Source of the DNA: a virus
Reading direction: 5' to 3' (one strand)
Virus record (IMG/VR): IMGVR_UViG_3300046522_000049
Location: 1-38,316 of that record
Length of the DNA: 38,316 bases
A model generated the notes under the pieces. The model made no database searches. It was not told where the DNA came from and was given only the letters and a program-made list of their open reading frames with translations. A program made the translations under genes and the position numbers. Shown one piece after another: positions 16,040 to 22,944 of this stretch (position 1 is the first letter of the stretch; each line of letters opens with the position of its first letter).

Positions 16040-16074
16040 GCGGAGGCGCATGACTTAGAGAGGGGAGGTCTTAG

Positions 16075-17001
16075 ATGTCGTATATTTGGGACCACTCCAC
16101 TAAGGTTTATTCCGGAACAGAGAACAGCGATTCCGCCCTAACCCTCGGAATGACTTTCCAGACCGTTGAGTCTGTAGAGATCACGCATATCTCGTTCTGG
16201 AAGACCTCCAATGATACGGACACCGCTCGTACGATCGGTATCTATAACGATGCTGGAACCCTGATCGGTACTGGCTCTTCGTCGGGTGAGCCGACAGGGA
16301 CTGCGCAGTGGCTTGATATAGCGCTGGACACACCGCTCACAACGACTGCGTCAGCCTGGTACACCGCCGCCGTGTTCCATCCCGGTGCCTATTATCCGGC
16401 GACAAGTTCCTATTTCAACGTCGGCTACTTCAGCGCTGATGGTAAAGTCTACGCGGCTTCCAGTGAGGAAGCCTCAGCGGCGACCGCTGTCGACGGGAGT
16501 GGTTCGTTCCACTACGGCGGATCCATCGGATACCCTGACGGCACGTTCAACGCCGCTGACTACTGGATCGATGTAAAATATTCGACTTCGGGTGGTGGTG
16601 TTGTCGAAGGCGCAGGCTCGGCCGCCGGTTCCGCTATTGCAGCAGCCTCAGGAAAGGCGATCAAGAGCGCTGTCGGTAGCGTGGATGGTGTAGGCTCCGC
16701 TGCCGCTACCGGTCGTCCTAGAGCCGCTACGACGGGTTCAGCCGCTGGATCATCTCAAGCAAGCGCAGTCGGCGCCAAGCGGGTTGCCGTTGCCGCAAGC
16801 GCGGCCGGTCACTCGACGGCGCAGGCAACCGGATTCACTTCCGGCATCGTCTCGGCGGTTGGGACTGCGGCCGGAACGTCAACAGCCCATGGCACCTTCG
16901 TCTTACAATCCGTAGCCGAGAGAACACTGTCGGTCTCCGGCGAGCAGCGCGGGCTTCTGGTCCCCTCTGAGGATCGAACGCTCCAACTGATAGGTGAATG
17001 A
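16075..17001 (+). CDS. Fibre-like protein: DUF4082-like head, Gly/Ala/Ser repeats
   Basis: This 308-residue protein starts at ATG 16075 with a strong GAGGGGAGG site. Residues 1-170 resemble DUF4082 (LGMTFQTVESVEITHISFWK, then WYTAAVFHPGAYY and a closing YWIDVKYST), a beta-sandwich found in surface proteins. Residues 175-280 are five imperfect 20-22-residue Ala/Gly/Ser repeats (TGSAAGSSQASAVGA, VGTAAGTSTAHG). The C-terminus has two copies of a short motif (ERTLSVSGE, DRTLQLIGE). It is probably a virion decoration or fibre protein. The repeat type is shared with the tail tip protein (29207-33553). Confidence 0.65.
   Translation: MSYIWDHSTKVYSGTENSDSALTLGMTFQTVESVEITHISFWKTSNDTDTARTIGIYNDAGTLIGTGSSSGEPTGTAQWLDIALDTPLTTTASAWYTAAVFHPGAYYPATSSYFNVGYFSADGKVYAASSEEASAATAVDGSGSFHYGGSIGYPDGTFNAADYWIDVKYSTSGGGVVEGAGSAAGSAIAAASGKAIKSAVGSVDGVGSAAATGRPRAATTGSAAGSSQASAVGAKRVAVAASAAGHSTAQATGFTSGIVSAVGTAAGTSTAHGTFVLQSVAERTLSVSGEQRGLLVPSEDRTLQLIGE
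16606..16905 (+). repeat. Imperfect ~60-bp in-frame tandem repeats, five copies
   Basis: Five degenerate units encode variants of VGSAAGTSxASAVGA plus a variable 5-7-residue spacer. Copies are 20-22 codons long. The DNA is less conserved than the peptide pattern, which points to selection on the protein. A second array of the same unit is at 32558-32857. Confidence 0.6.
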
Positions 17002-17291
17002 CAATGCTGCAATGGCCGGATAAGGACGGAGACGAGAAGCTCGATTACTCCTTCGATTGGACCGATCGCCTCGGTACGGACACCATCGACAATTCCACGT
17101 GGGAGATCTCGGGGGATGACTCGGTGCTCGTGGTTTCCGGATCTCCGGCCCCGTCGTTCTCGACGACCGCGACCATCCTCTGGCTGACCGGCGGCACCAA
17201 CCGGCTGACCTACACGATCACCAATACCGTCACCACGGCAGGCGGGCGCATCATGCAACAGAGCGCGAAGCTTAGGATCAAGTCCAAATGA
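16998..17291 (+). CDS. Small beta-rich phage structural protein (fibre/adaptor type)
   Basis: This 97-residue protein has the pattern DYSFDWTDRLGTDTIDNSTW, then TATILWLTGGTNRLTYTITN and AGGRIMQQSAKLRI. This (YxFDWxxxLGtDTIxxStW ... WLsGGTxxxxYtiTNxvtTaxGR) is a common phage family with an immunoglobulin-like or small beta-sandwich fold, often called a fibre-tail adaptor or head fibre. It overlaps the previous and next genes by 4 bases. Confidence 0.7.
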   Translation: MTMLQWPDKDGDEKLDYSFDWTDRLGTDTIDNSTWEISGDDSVLVVSGSPAPSFSTTATILWLTGGTNRLTYTITNTVTTAGGRIMQQSAKLRIKSK

Positions 17292-17923
17292 GCATCAATA
17301 TCCCCGCCGGCTACCGGCTGGAGCGCGGCCTCCTATGGCCGGCAGACGACCGGGACTGTGCGGCCGTCGTCTTCGACACCGTGCCGGACATGGACCATGC
17401 GCTGAAACACTGCCGGAAATTCGATCTGGTCGTGCAGGCCGGCGGCAACATGGGCGTATGGGCCCTGTCGCTGGCTGAGAAGTTCACGCGGGTGATCACC
17501 TTCGAGCCGGACCCGATCAATTTCCGGGCGCTGGTCCATAACACCTCGACAGCGGAGAACATCCTGTCGCTGCCGTGTGCCTTGGGATCGAAAGGCGGAA
17601 CGTGGTGCGATCTGGAGCGCGAGGCGGGCAATGCCGGCGCCCATCAGGTTACGATGGGGGATATCGCGCCGATCGTCACGCTCGACAGCCTGAACCTGCC
17701 GGCGCTGGATCTGCTCTATCTCGACATCGAAGGCTTCGAGATGATGGCGATCATCGGCGGGCTCGAGACCATCGTGAAGTTCAAGCCGGTGATTGCGATC
17801 GAGGACAAGGGCCTGTCGGAGCGCTACGGCTACAAGCAGGGGCAGGCCGAGAAGTTCCTAGCCTCCCATGGCTACGAGGTCGTAGCGCGGCCACACCGCG
17901 ACGTGGTGATGGCATGCCCGTAA
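17288..17923 (+). CDS. FkbM-family SAM-dependent methyltransferase
   Basis: This 211-residue protein has a Rossmann SAM site (LVVQAGGNMGVWALSLAEKF near residue 47, VITFEPDPINFRAL near 75) and the FkbM closing motif LLYLDIEGFEMMAI near 142. The final residues (SHGYEVVARPHRDVVMA) are also FkbM-like. FkbM enzymes methylate sugar or natural-product hydroxyls. It is rare inside a virion gene block and, with the two glycosyltransferase-like genes around it, suggests O-methylation of a glycan. The 4-base overlap with the structural gene before it shows that it belongs to the same operon. Confidence 0.82.
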   Translation: MSINIPAGYRLERGLLWPADDRDCAAVVFDTVPDMDHALKHCRKFDLVVQAGGNMGVWALSLAEKFTRVITFEPDPINFRALVHNTSTAENILSLPCALGSKGGTWCDLEREAGNAGAHQVTMGDIAPIVTLDSLNLPALDLLYLDIEGFEMMAIIGGLETIVKFKPVIAIEDKGLSERYGYKQGQAEKFLASHGYEVVARPHRDVVMACP

Positions 17924-18474
17924 AGACGTGCCTCGTCCTCGGCGGCGCTTCCTGCGTCTGGGATGATCTGGAGCAAGCGAAGGAGTTCGGTCCATTTGAC
18001 GCGACCATCGCCATTAACGACATGCTGGCGCATTACCAGGGCCAGATTGATTTCGCTGTCTCGCTTCATCCCGAGAAATATGCCGAGTGGATGGCAGGGC
18101 GGGATGCCAAAGGCTACCAGCGCCCGAAAGTGTTTGTAGCGCATTCGAACAACACCGAGCAGGGCAGGCAGAAGGCTTTCCCGCTCGATATCGTCATGGA
18201 CTATCGTTGGCCGGGGATGTCGGCATCCGGATCGTCCGGGCTCTTCGCGGTCAAGGTGGCGGTTGAACAAGGCTTTGACCGGATTATCCTTTGCGGCGTG
18301 CCGATGGACGGCAAGCAATCGCATTTCTTCGACAAGACCCCGTGGAGCGAGGTCCATTCGTTCACGGAAGCATGGTCGATCGCTCACGAGTTCATCCGGA
18401 ACGTCACCCGATCGATGAGCGGCAATACCAAGGAATGGCTAGGCTATCCCTCCAAGGATTGGCTCAAGTCGTAA
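17914..18474 (+). CDS. Rossmann-fold protein resembling GT42/DUF115-type glycan enzymes
   Basis: This 186-residue protein starts at ATG 17914, overlapping the FkbM gene by 10 bases. Features: CLVLGGASCVWDDLEQAKEF (Rossmann start), FDATIAINDMLAHY, FAVSLHPEKYAEWM, and SGSSGLFAVKVAVEQGFDRI followed by ILCGVPMDG. The SG-x-A...G(F/Y)xxIxLxGxx pattern recalls the GT42 sialyltransferases and DUF115 proteins, where it lies in the nucleotide-sugar site. This is a fold-level resemblance, not a proven activity. It ends just before a terminator. Confidence 0.55.
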   Translation: MPVKTCLVLGGASCVWDDLEQAKEFGPFDATIAINDMLAHYQGQIDFAVSLHPEKYAEWMAGRDAKGYQRPKVFVAHSNNTEQGRQKAFPLDIVMDYRWPGMSASGSSGLFAVKVAVEQGFDRIILCGVPMDGKQSHFFDKTPWSEVHSFTEAWSIAHEFIRNVTRSMSGNTKEWLGYPSKDWLKS

Positions 18475-18498
18475 CCCCGACAACTCCAACCCGACCCG

Positions 18499-18530
18499 AA
18501 CCGCCCCGGTGTGAAGCCGAGGCGGTTTTT
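18499..18530 (+). terminator. Rho-independent terminator before the scaffold gene
   Basis: A 7-bp stem (AACCGCC with GGCGGTT) encloses a 15-base loop and is followed by a T-run. It separates the portal-to-glycan genes from the scaffold and capsid genes, so these may be transcribed at different levels. Confidence 0.7.
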
Positions 18531-18572
18531 CATGGGGCGCGATGCCCCTTCAACCAGCGAGAGGCTGATCAC

Positions 18573-19337
18573 ATGGCTTTGAAATTCGCAGTCGATTCCC
18601 TTGACGACGTATCCGAGGCGCACCGCGATCTCTACACCGAGAAGGATGGCAAGTTCGTCCTGTCGGTCGACGGGCTCGAAGACAATTCCGGCCTGAAGAA
18701 GGCGCTGGAGACCGAGCGTGAGACCCGCAAGAAATACGAAAAGCAGATCAAGTCATGGGAGCGCACCGGCAAGACGCCGGATGAAATCGCTGAGCTGCTC
18801 GCCAGCGCCGAAGAGGCGGAACGGCAGAAGCACGAAAAGGAAGGCAACTTCGACGCCCTCCTGAAGCAGCATCAGGGCAAATGGGACAAGGAACGGTCTG
18901 ACCTGGCGGCAGAGCTTGAGGCGGCGAAGGCATCCGAACGCGGCGCCATCGTCAACACCTCGCTGATGGCCGCCCTGACCAAGGCCGGCGCGACGGAAGA
19001 GGGTATCGACCTTCTGCCCGATCGACTGTCCAGCCGCATCAAATTCGATCGCGATGGCGACAAGCGCGTCATCAACATCGTGGCCGCCGACGGTGTGACA
19101 CCGCTCGCTGGCTCATCCAAGGACGGCACGGCAACCTTTGACGACCTCGTCAAGGAAGCCGTCGACAAATACCCGTCGCTCTTCAAGGGCAGCGGGGCAG
19201 GGGGCAGCGGGAAGCAGCCCGACAGCAAGGCCGGGAGATCCGGTATCACCAAACGCTCTGACCTCAAGACATCGAAGGATCGCGCAGCGTTCATCGATGA
19301 GCACGGCCTCGAGGCTTATCAGAAGCTTCCGGTCTGA
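18573..19337 (+). CDS. Capsid scaffolding protein
   Basis: This 254-residue, highly charged, coiled-coil-rich protein lies directly before the major capsid gene. Residues 45-120 form a long coiled coil (LETERETRKKYEKQIKSWER, then AEEAERQKHEKEGNFDALLK). The C-terminus is basic with a conserved-looking helix (SKDRAAFIDEHGLEAYQ). These are the features of scaffolding proteins that guide HK97-fold capsid assembly and are then removed. The start at ATG 18573 has GAGAGG upstream. The frame is open to 18291, but that overlaps the previous gene and the terminator. Confidence 0.85.
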   Translation: MALKFAVDSLDDVSEAHRDLYTEKDGKFVLSVDGLEDNSGLKKALETERETRKKYEKQIKSWERTGKTPDEIAELLASAEEAERQKHEKEGNFDALLKQHQGKWDKERSDLAAELEAAKASERGAIVNTSLMAALTKAGATEEGIDLLPDRLSSRIKFDRDGDKRVINIVAADGVTPLAGSSKDGTATFDDLVKEAVDKYPSLFKGSGAGGSGKQPDSKAGRSGITKRSDLKTSKDRAAFIDEHGLEAYQKLPV

Positions 19338-19381
19338 TCAGAGCGGAAATCGCAACCCGGTTTGACTGAAAGGATCTCACA

Positions 19382-20353
19382 ATGGCAACCGGCAAAGCAT
19401 CCGATTTCAAGGTCTATCAGGAATACCTGCAGACCCGCATGACCGAAATCCTCACCCAGAACGGCGACGCATTCAACGCCGCTTCGAATGGCGCAATCGT
19501 CATGACGACGGCGTCCAAGCGCGGCGACTACGAATACGAAGCCTTCTTCAAGTCGATCTCCGGTCTCGCATCGCGCCGTGACACGACTTCGGTGTCTAGC
19601 GCAACCGACCTCGCCCTCACCCAGGACGAGTTCATTCGCGTCAAGCTGAACCGCAAGATCGGCCCAGTTGCGAACACCCGCGACTCGTTCCGCAAGATCA
19701 TGGCCCGTTACAGCCAGACCGAGTTCACCGATATCATTGCTGAGCAGGCATCCAACGCCCAGCAGCTTGATATGCTGAACTCCGTCCTGCGTGCCGGCCG
19801 TGCTGCCCTCGCCAACCAGTCGAGCGTCCTCTACGACGGCACGGCTGGCACCATGTCGACGGCAACCCTCGTCAACGGCCTCGCCAAGTTCGGCGATGCT
19901 GCTGACAAGGTCGTCTGCTGGGTCATGCACTCGAAGGCCTACTTCGACCTCGTCCAGTCGCAGATCACGGCGAACATCGACGGCATCTCCAACTTCAACG
20001 TCCAGACCGGCACCCCGGTCACGCTGAACCGCCCCGTTGTTCTCTCTGACTCTGCGGCGCTCATCGCGGGTTCGCCGAGCCAGTACTACACCCTCGGTCT
20101 GACTGCTGGCGCGCTGCTGGCGGAAAGCTCCGAACAGGATGACATCGTCATCGACGAAGTCACAGGCAATGAAAACCTGATCGTCCGCATTCAGGGTGAA
20201 TACGCCTTCAATGCCGGCGTGAAGGGCTTCAAGTGGGACGTCGCCAACGGCGGCGCCAACCCGAACGATACCGCGCTTGCGACCGGTTCCAACTGGGACA
20301 CGGCCGTCACGTCCTACAAGGACTTTGCGGGCGTCGTCATCTCGACTGACTAA
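19382..20353 (+). CDS. Major capsid protein (HK97-like fold)
   Basis: This 323-residue protein is directly after the scaffold, with an AAAGGA ribosome binding site. Features of a coat protein are FRKIMARYSQTEFTDIIAEQ, DGTAGTMSTATLVNGLAKFG (helix before the A domain), VVCWVMHSKAYFDLVQSQI, TGTPVTLNRPVVLSDSAAL and a closing GVKGFKWDVANGGANP. Gene usage is highly regular (frequent optimal C-ending codons), as expected for the most abundant virion protein. The size matches a compact HK97-fold coat with a separate scaffold. Confidence 0.85.
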   Translation: MATGKASDFKVYQEYLQTRMTEILTQNGDAFNAASNGAIVMTTASKRGDYEYEAFFKSISGLASRRDTTSVSSATDLALTQDEFIRVKLNRKIGPVANTRDSFRKIMARYSQTEFTDIIAEQASNAQQLDMLNSVLRAGRAALANQSSVLYDGTAGTMSTATLVNGLAKFGDAADKVVCWVMHSKAYFDLVQSQITANIDGISNFNVQTGTPVTLNRPVVLSDSAALIAGSPSQYYTLGLTAGALLAESSEQDDIVIDEVTGNENLIVRIQGEYAFNAGVKGFKWDVANGGANPNDTALATGSNWDTAVTSYKDFAGVVISTD

Positions 20354-20362
20354 TTGAGCGAG

Positions 20363-20388
20363 TGACGGGGTCAGCAATGGCCCCGTCA
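20363..20388 (+). terminator. Hairpin after the major capsid gene (possible weak terminator)
   Basis: An 8-bp perfect stem (TGACGGGG with CCCCGTCA) and 10-base loop stand 9 bases after the capsid stop. The T-run after it is poor (TCATCTTAT), so it may act as an RNA-stability element or a partial terminator that keeps capsid mRNA high compared with the genes after it. Confidence 0.45.
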
Positions 20389-20415
20389 TCATCTTATCAA
20401 GCCAAGGGACTGACG

Positions 20416-20667
20416 ATGTCTGAAAAGCCGATTGCCTATGAGCCGCATCCGGTATCGCCGGAGCGCAAGGCCGAACTCGTCGCCGCTGGTTTCAGGATCA
20501 TCGATGCGGTGTATGCGCCGAAGGGGATTGTGAGCGGATCCAAGCCCGTTGCGCTATCCGATGACGAACTGCGCGCGGCAATCAAGGAAGCGACGGGCAG
20601 AGCCCCGCATCCGCAGACCAGCCGCTTCAAACTGCAGACCCAATACAACGCCCTGACCGCGGAGTAA
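20416..20667 (+). CDS. Small hypothetical virion-region protein
   Basis: This 83-residue protein has an AAGGGA site 9 bases before ATG 20416. It starts MSEKPIAYEPHPVSPERKAE and contains GFRIIDAVYAPKG, a pattern seen in small phage proteins placed after the capsid gene with a possible head-tail or capsid-accessory role. An alternative start at 20362 is inside the hairpin and less likely. The function is unknown. Confidence 0.65.
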   Translation: MSEKPIAYEPHPVSPERKAELVAAGFRIIDAVYAPKGIVSGSKPVALSDDELRAAIKEATGRAPHPQTSRFKLQTQYNALTAE

Positions 20668-20672
20668 GACCA

Positions 20673-21242
20673 ATGGCCCTTGATGCGACGGTAGGCGGTG
20701 CGAACGCCGACAGCTACGCCACGCTGGCCGAGTTCAAGGCGTATGCCGACTCCATCGGCTTCGTGAACAGCTATTCGGACGATGATGTCGAGACCGCCAT
20801 GCGCAAGGCGACCCAGTATCTTGATCGCGCCTATCGCGGCAAGTGGAAGGGTTTTCGCTCCGATCGGGATCAAGCCCTCGCATGGCCGCGGACATCCAGC
20901 CAGGACTTGCCGGTCAACTTCCTGACGCCTTCGTTCACAACCGGCGTCATCGACGAGGACGGTTATGAAATCCCGTCCAACATCGTCCCGAAGCAGGTCA
21001 AGGAAGCCGAATACGAGGCAACCATTCTCAGCCTCGGTGGCTCAGACCTGCTGCCAACCTATCCGCGCGGCAATGCCATCAAGCGTAAGAGGGTCAAGGC
21101 TGGTCCGGCAGAAGTCGAAACCGAATACATGGAAAGTGCGTCGACCCGCGACCGCTATCTGACCATCGAGGGGCTGCTCTACGGTCTCACCAATAGCCAG
21201 CCAGGCGCGACGTCGGGCTCCGGCACGCTGATCAGGGCATGA
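20673..21242 (+). CDS. Head completion / DnaT-like family protein
   Basis: This 189-residue protein has the pattern VGGANADSYATLAEFKAYAD, then EKAMRKATQYLDRAY-type helix (actual: ETAMRKATQYLDRAYRGKWK) and QALAWPRTSSQDLP. This family carries the name putative DnaT-like ssDNA-binding protein in databases, but the position after the capsid gene and the helical connector form match head-tail connectors (adaptor) such as gp6-like proteins. The head-connector role is preferred. Confidence 0.75.
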   Translation: MALDATVGGANADSYATLAEFKAYADSIGFVNSYSDDDVETAMRKATQYLDRAYRGKWKGFRSDRDQALAWPRTSSQDLPVNFLTPSFTTGVIDEDGYEIPSNIVPKQVKEAEYEATILSLGGSDLLPTYPRGNAIKRKRVKAGPAEVETEYMESASTRDRYLTIEGLLYGLTNSQPGATSGSGTLIRA

Positions 21243-21264
21243 ACGAGAAGCTGGAGAACGTCTG

Positions 21265-21504
21265 ATGGCCATCTCTCTTGTGGAAAAGCGCCGGGAAATC
21301 GACCACGAAGTCATCGATATCCTTGAGGACGCGCTCGCCCTTGCTCGTGAGGGCAAGATACGCGATCTCGTCATCGGCTACACGGACGATGAGCAAGGGT
21401 TTTTCACCCGCTGCACCTATGAGCGCTTCATCGCGGCGCTCGGTCTTGCGGAAATGCTCAAGATCGATGTGGCGAATACGGCCGATCAAGGGACGGAAGG
21501 CTAA
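21265..21504 (+). CDS. Small hypothetical protein between head-tail genes
   Basis: This is a 79-residue protein, helical at the N-terminus (SLVEKRREIDHEVIDILEDA) then LVIGYTDDEQGFFTRCTYER. No family is recognised. It starts at the base where a preceding 8-codon open frame stops (21239-21265), so it may be translated by coupling. It ends overlapping the next start by one base. Confidence 0.6.
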   Translation: MAISLVEKRREIDHEVIDILEDALALAREGKIRDLVIGYTDDEQGFFTRCTYERFIAALGLAEMLKIDVANTADQGTEG

Positions 21505-21893
21505 TGAGCACGACGGTTGCCGCCATTGCAGCAGAAGCCTTTACAGCGGTCGCTGAGGAGCTTCCGGACGTCATCAAGTCCTGCACCATTACCCGCACCG
21601 TGCAGGGAGCCTACGACGCCACCACGGGCGCTTATAGCGTCACGACCACCACCTACACCGGGCGCGCGCTGATCGCGACTGGCGGCACGGTGGAGGGCGG
21701 TGTTGCGAGCACCATCAAGGATATGTTCCCGAACTATGTCGCGGGTCCGGCTGACGTGGTGATCTTTATCGAAGGGCTTTCGACCGCCCCGAAGGAAAAT
21801 GACACGGTCACGATCGGCGGGGTTGCCAGAACCATCAAGGCAGCGGGCGATATCGTCGGCGCCGGCTCTTTCTATGTGGTGATCGCGGTATGA
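21504..21893 (+). CDS. Head-tail joining protein
   Basis: This 129-residue protein starts with a helix (VAAIAAEAFTAVAEELPDVI) followed by a beta barrel-like part (CTITRTVQGAYDATTGAYSV, TTTYTGRALI and ENDTVTIGGVARTIKAAGDI). The layout matches head-tail joining/stopper proteins (gpFII/gp16-like). The location between the connector and the HK97 gp10-type gene is the usual one. Confidence 0.7.
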   Translation: MSTTVAAIAAEAFTAVAEELPDVIKSCTITRTVQGAYDATTGAYSVTTTTYTGRALIATGGTVEGGVASTIKDMFPNYVAGPADVVIFIEGLSTAPKENDTVTIGGVARTIKAAGDIVGAGSFYVVIAV

Positions 21894-21951
21894 CCAACAT
21901 TGTCGCCGTAGCCTCTGATCGCAGCCATGTGCTCACCGAGGAGGCGACCAG

Positions 21952-22095
21952 TTGGACGTGGTCCAGATGCTCGACGCTCAAGGTGACGAGACGGACGACC
22001 CTGACGAGGCGATGGTCGTGATTGTCCGGGTGCCGAATGGCAGGTTTGGTGTGGTCGATCTCAGCTATTTCACCGAGAAGGCGGCGGTTCACTGA
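21952..22095 (+). CDS. Small hypothetical protein with TTG start (47 residues)
   Basis: A short frame from TTG 21952 encodes MDVVQMLDAQGDETDDPDEA followed by MVVIVRVPNGRFGVVDLSYF. A GAGGAGG site lies 7 bases upstream, and the stop shares a base with the next ATG (TGATG). The same frame has a stop just upstream (about 21916) and no other start, which makes the start choice firm. It is acidic and then beta-rich. It fills the 200-base gap between two head-tail genes. The function is unknown. Confidence 0.65.
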   Translation: MDVVQMLDAQGDETDDPDEAMVVIVRVPNGRFGVVDLSYFTEKAAVH

Positions 22096-22487
22096 TGGCC
22101 CAGAATGCCTTCGACTTCGCTCTCAGCCTTGAAAAGCTCGCGGAAGAGCTGACGGACGACCTGATGCAGCAAGTGACCCAGAAGCTCGCCATACAGGCGC
22201 TCTCTGGCGTGGTCTTGAAGTCACCGGTCGACACCGGTCGCTTCCGCGGCAACTGGAATGTCTCGATCGATACCGCTGATCGATCGGTCTCCGATGCAAC
22301 CGACAAGGAAGGCTCGGCCACCATCACCAAGGGAACCGGCATCATCTCCGCGGTCCCGCCATATCGCACGGTCTGGCTGTCCAATTCATTACAGTACGCG
22401 GCTCGCCTTGAAACGGGCTGGTCGAAGCAGGCGCCGGCCGGGATGGTTGCGCTCACGCTTGCCGAACTCGAAAGCCAACTGAGATGA
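22095..22487 (+). CDS. HK97 gp10-type neck / tail completion protein
   Basis: This 130-residue protein has the gp10 pattern: VVLKSPVDTGRFRGNWNVSI (the family SPVDTGxxRxxW motif), SAVPPYRTVWLSNSLQYAAR and LETGWSKQAPAGMVALTLAE. Proteins of this family sit at the head-tail interface or terminate the tail tube. It is coupled to genes on both sides. Confidence 0.85.
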   Translation: MAQNAFDFALSLEKLAEELTDDLMQQVTQKLAIQALSGVVLKSPVDTGRFRGNWNVSIDTADRSVSDATDKEGSATITKGTGIISAVPPYRTVWLSNSLQYAARLETGWSKQAPAGMVALTLAELESQLR

Positions 22488-22897
22488 GCCTGGAAACCGA
22501 ACGCGCCGCGCTGGAAGGCCGGTTCAAGACGGCGTGGGATTCCACCCACCCGACAATGAAGGTTGGCTACGATGGCCACACCTTCGAATTTGTCCGCAAC
22601 ACCACGTCGATCCGCCTCAAGATCGCCGATGGGGAAGCACAGCAGATCAGCTTTGGCGATCCCGGCAACAACCTGGTGCGCAACGTCGGCATTCTTCTTG
22701 TCCAGATCGCAACACCCGGCGGGGCAGGGACGGCTGGCATCCGCGCCCTCGAAGACGAGGTCATGGACCTTTACCGCAACCAGACATTCGGCGGCGTTCG
22801 CTGCCGCATTCCATACCCGATGGGCCGGGACGAGGAACCGCCATTCCTTGTTTCAACCATCTGCATCCCCTTCGAACGCGACGAGCATAACGGCTAG
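22484..22897 (+). CDS. Tail terminator-like protein (DUF4128 type)
   Basis: This 137-residue protein contains LEGRFKTAWDSTHPTMKVGY and VRNVGILLVQIATPGGAGTA, then LEDEVMDLYRNQTFGGVRCR. This pattern belongs to the phage tail terminator family (gpU/DUF4128), which caps the tail tube at full length. The position between the gp10-type gene and the tail tube gene agrees. A terminator hairpin follows 8 bases after the stop. Confidence 0.78.
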   Translation: MSLETERAALEGRFKTAWDSTHPTMKVGYDGHTFEFVRNTTSIRLKIADGEAQQISFGDPGNNLVRNVGILLVQIATPGGAGTAGIRALEDEVMDLYRNQTFGGVRCRIPYPMGRDEEPPFLVSTICIPFERDEHNG

Positions 22898-22904
22898 CAG
22901 CACT

Positions 22905-22928
22905 GCCCGGTTGACGGGCTTTTCTTTG
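22905..22928 (+). terminator. Rho-independent terminator before the tail tube gene
   Basis: A short GC-rich stem (GCCCG with CGGGC, 5-base loop GTTGA) is followed by TTTTCTTT. It lies 17 bases before the tail tube start, so readthrough or a second promoter is needed for the tail genes. Confidence 0.6.
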
Positions 22929-22944
22929 GTGAAAGGAACCCATC

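Noticed and set aside
19319-20392. Long minus-strand open frame (357 codons) opposite the major capsid gene
   Set aside because: The plus strand clearly encodes the coat protein with a good ribosome site and neighbours; GC-rich codon use with C-ending third positions leaves few stops on the other strand. No family or start signal is visible.
21239-21265. Eight-codon frame MNEKLENV between two head-tail genes
   Set aside because: Too short to be a protein claim; it may only couple translation of the gene at 21265.
21890-22021. 42-codon frame from ATG 21890 overlapping the head-tail joining gene stop
   Set aside because: Despite the ATGA overlap, the protein is Arg/Thr/Trp-rich and looks like noise; the frame at 21952 has a better ribosome site, composition and coupling.
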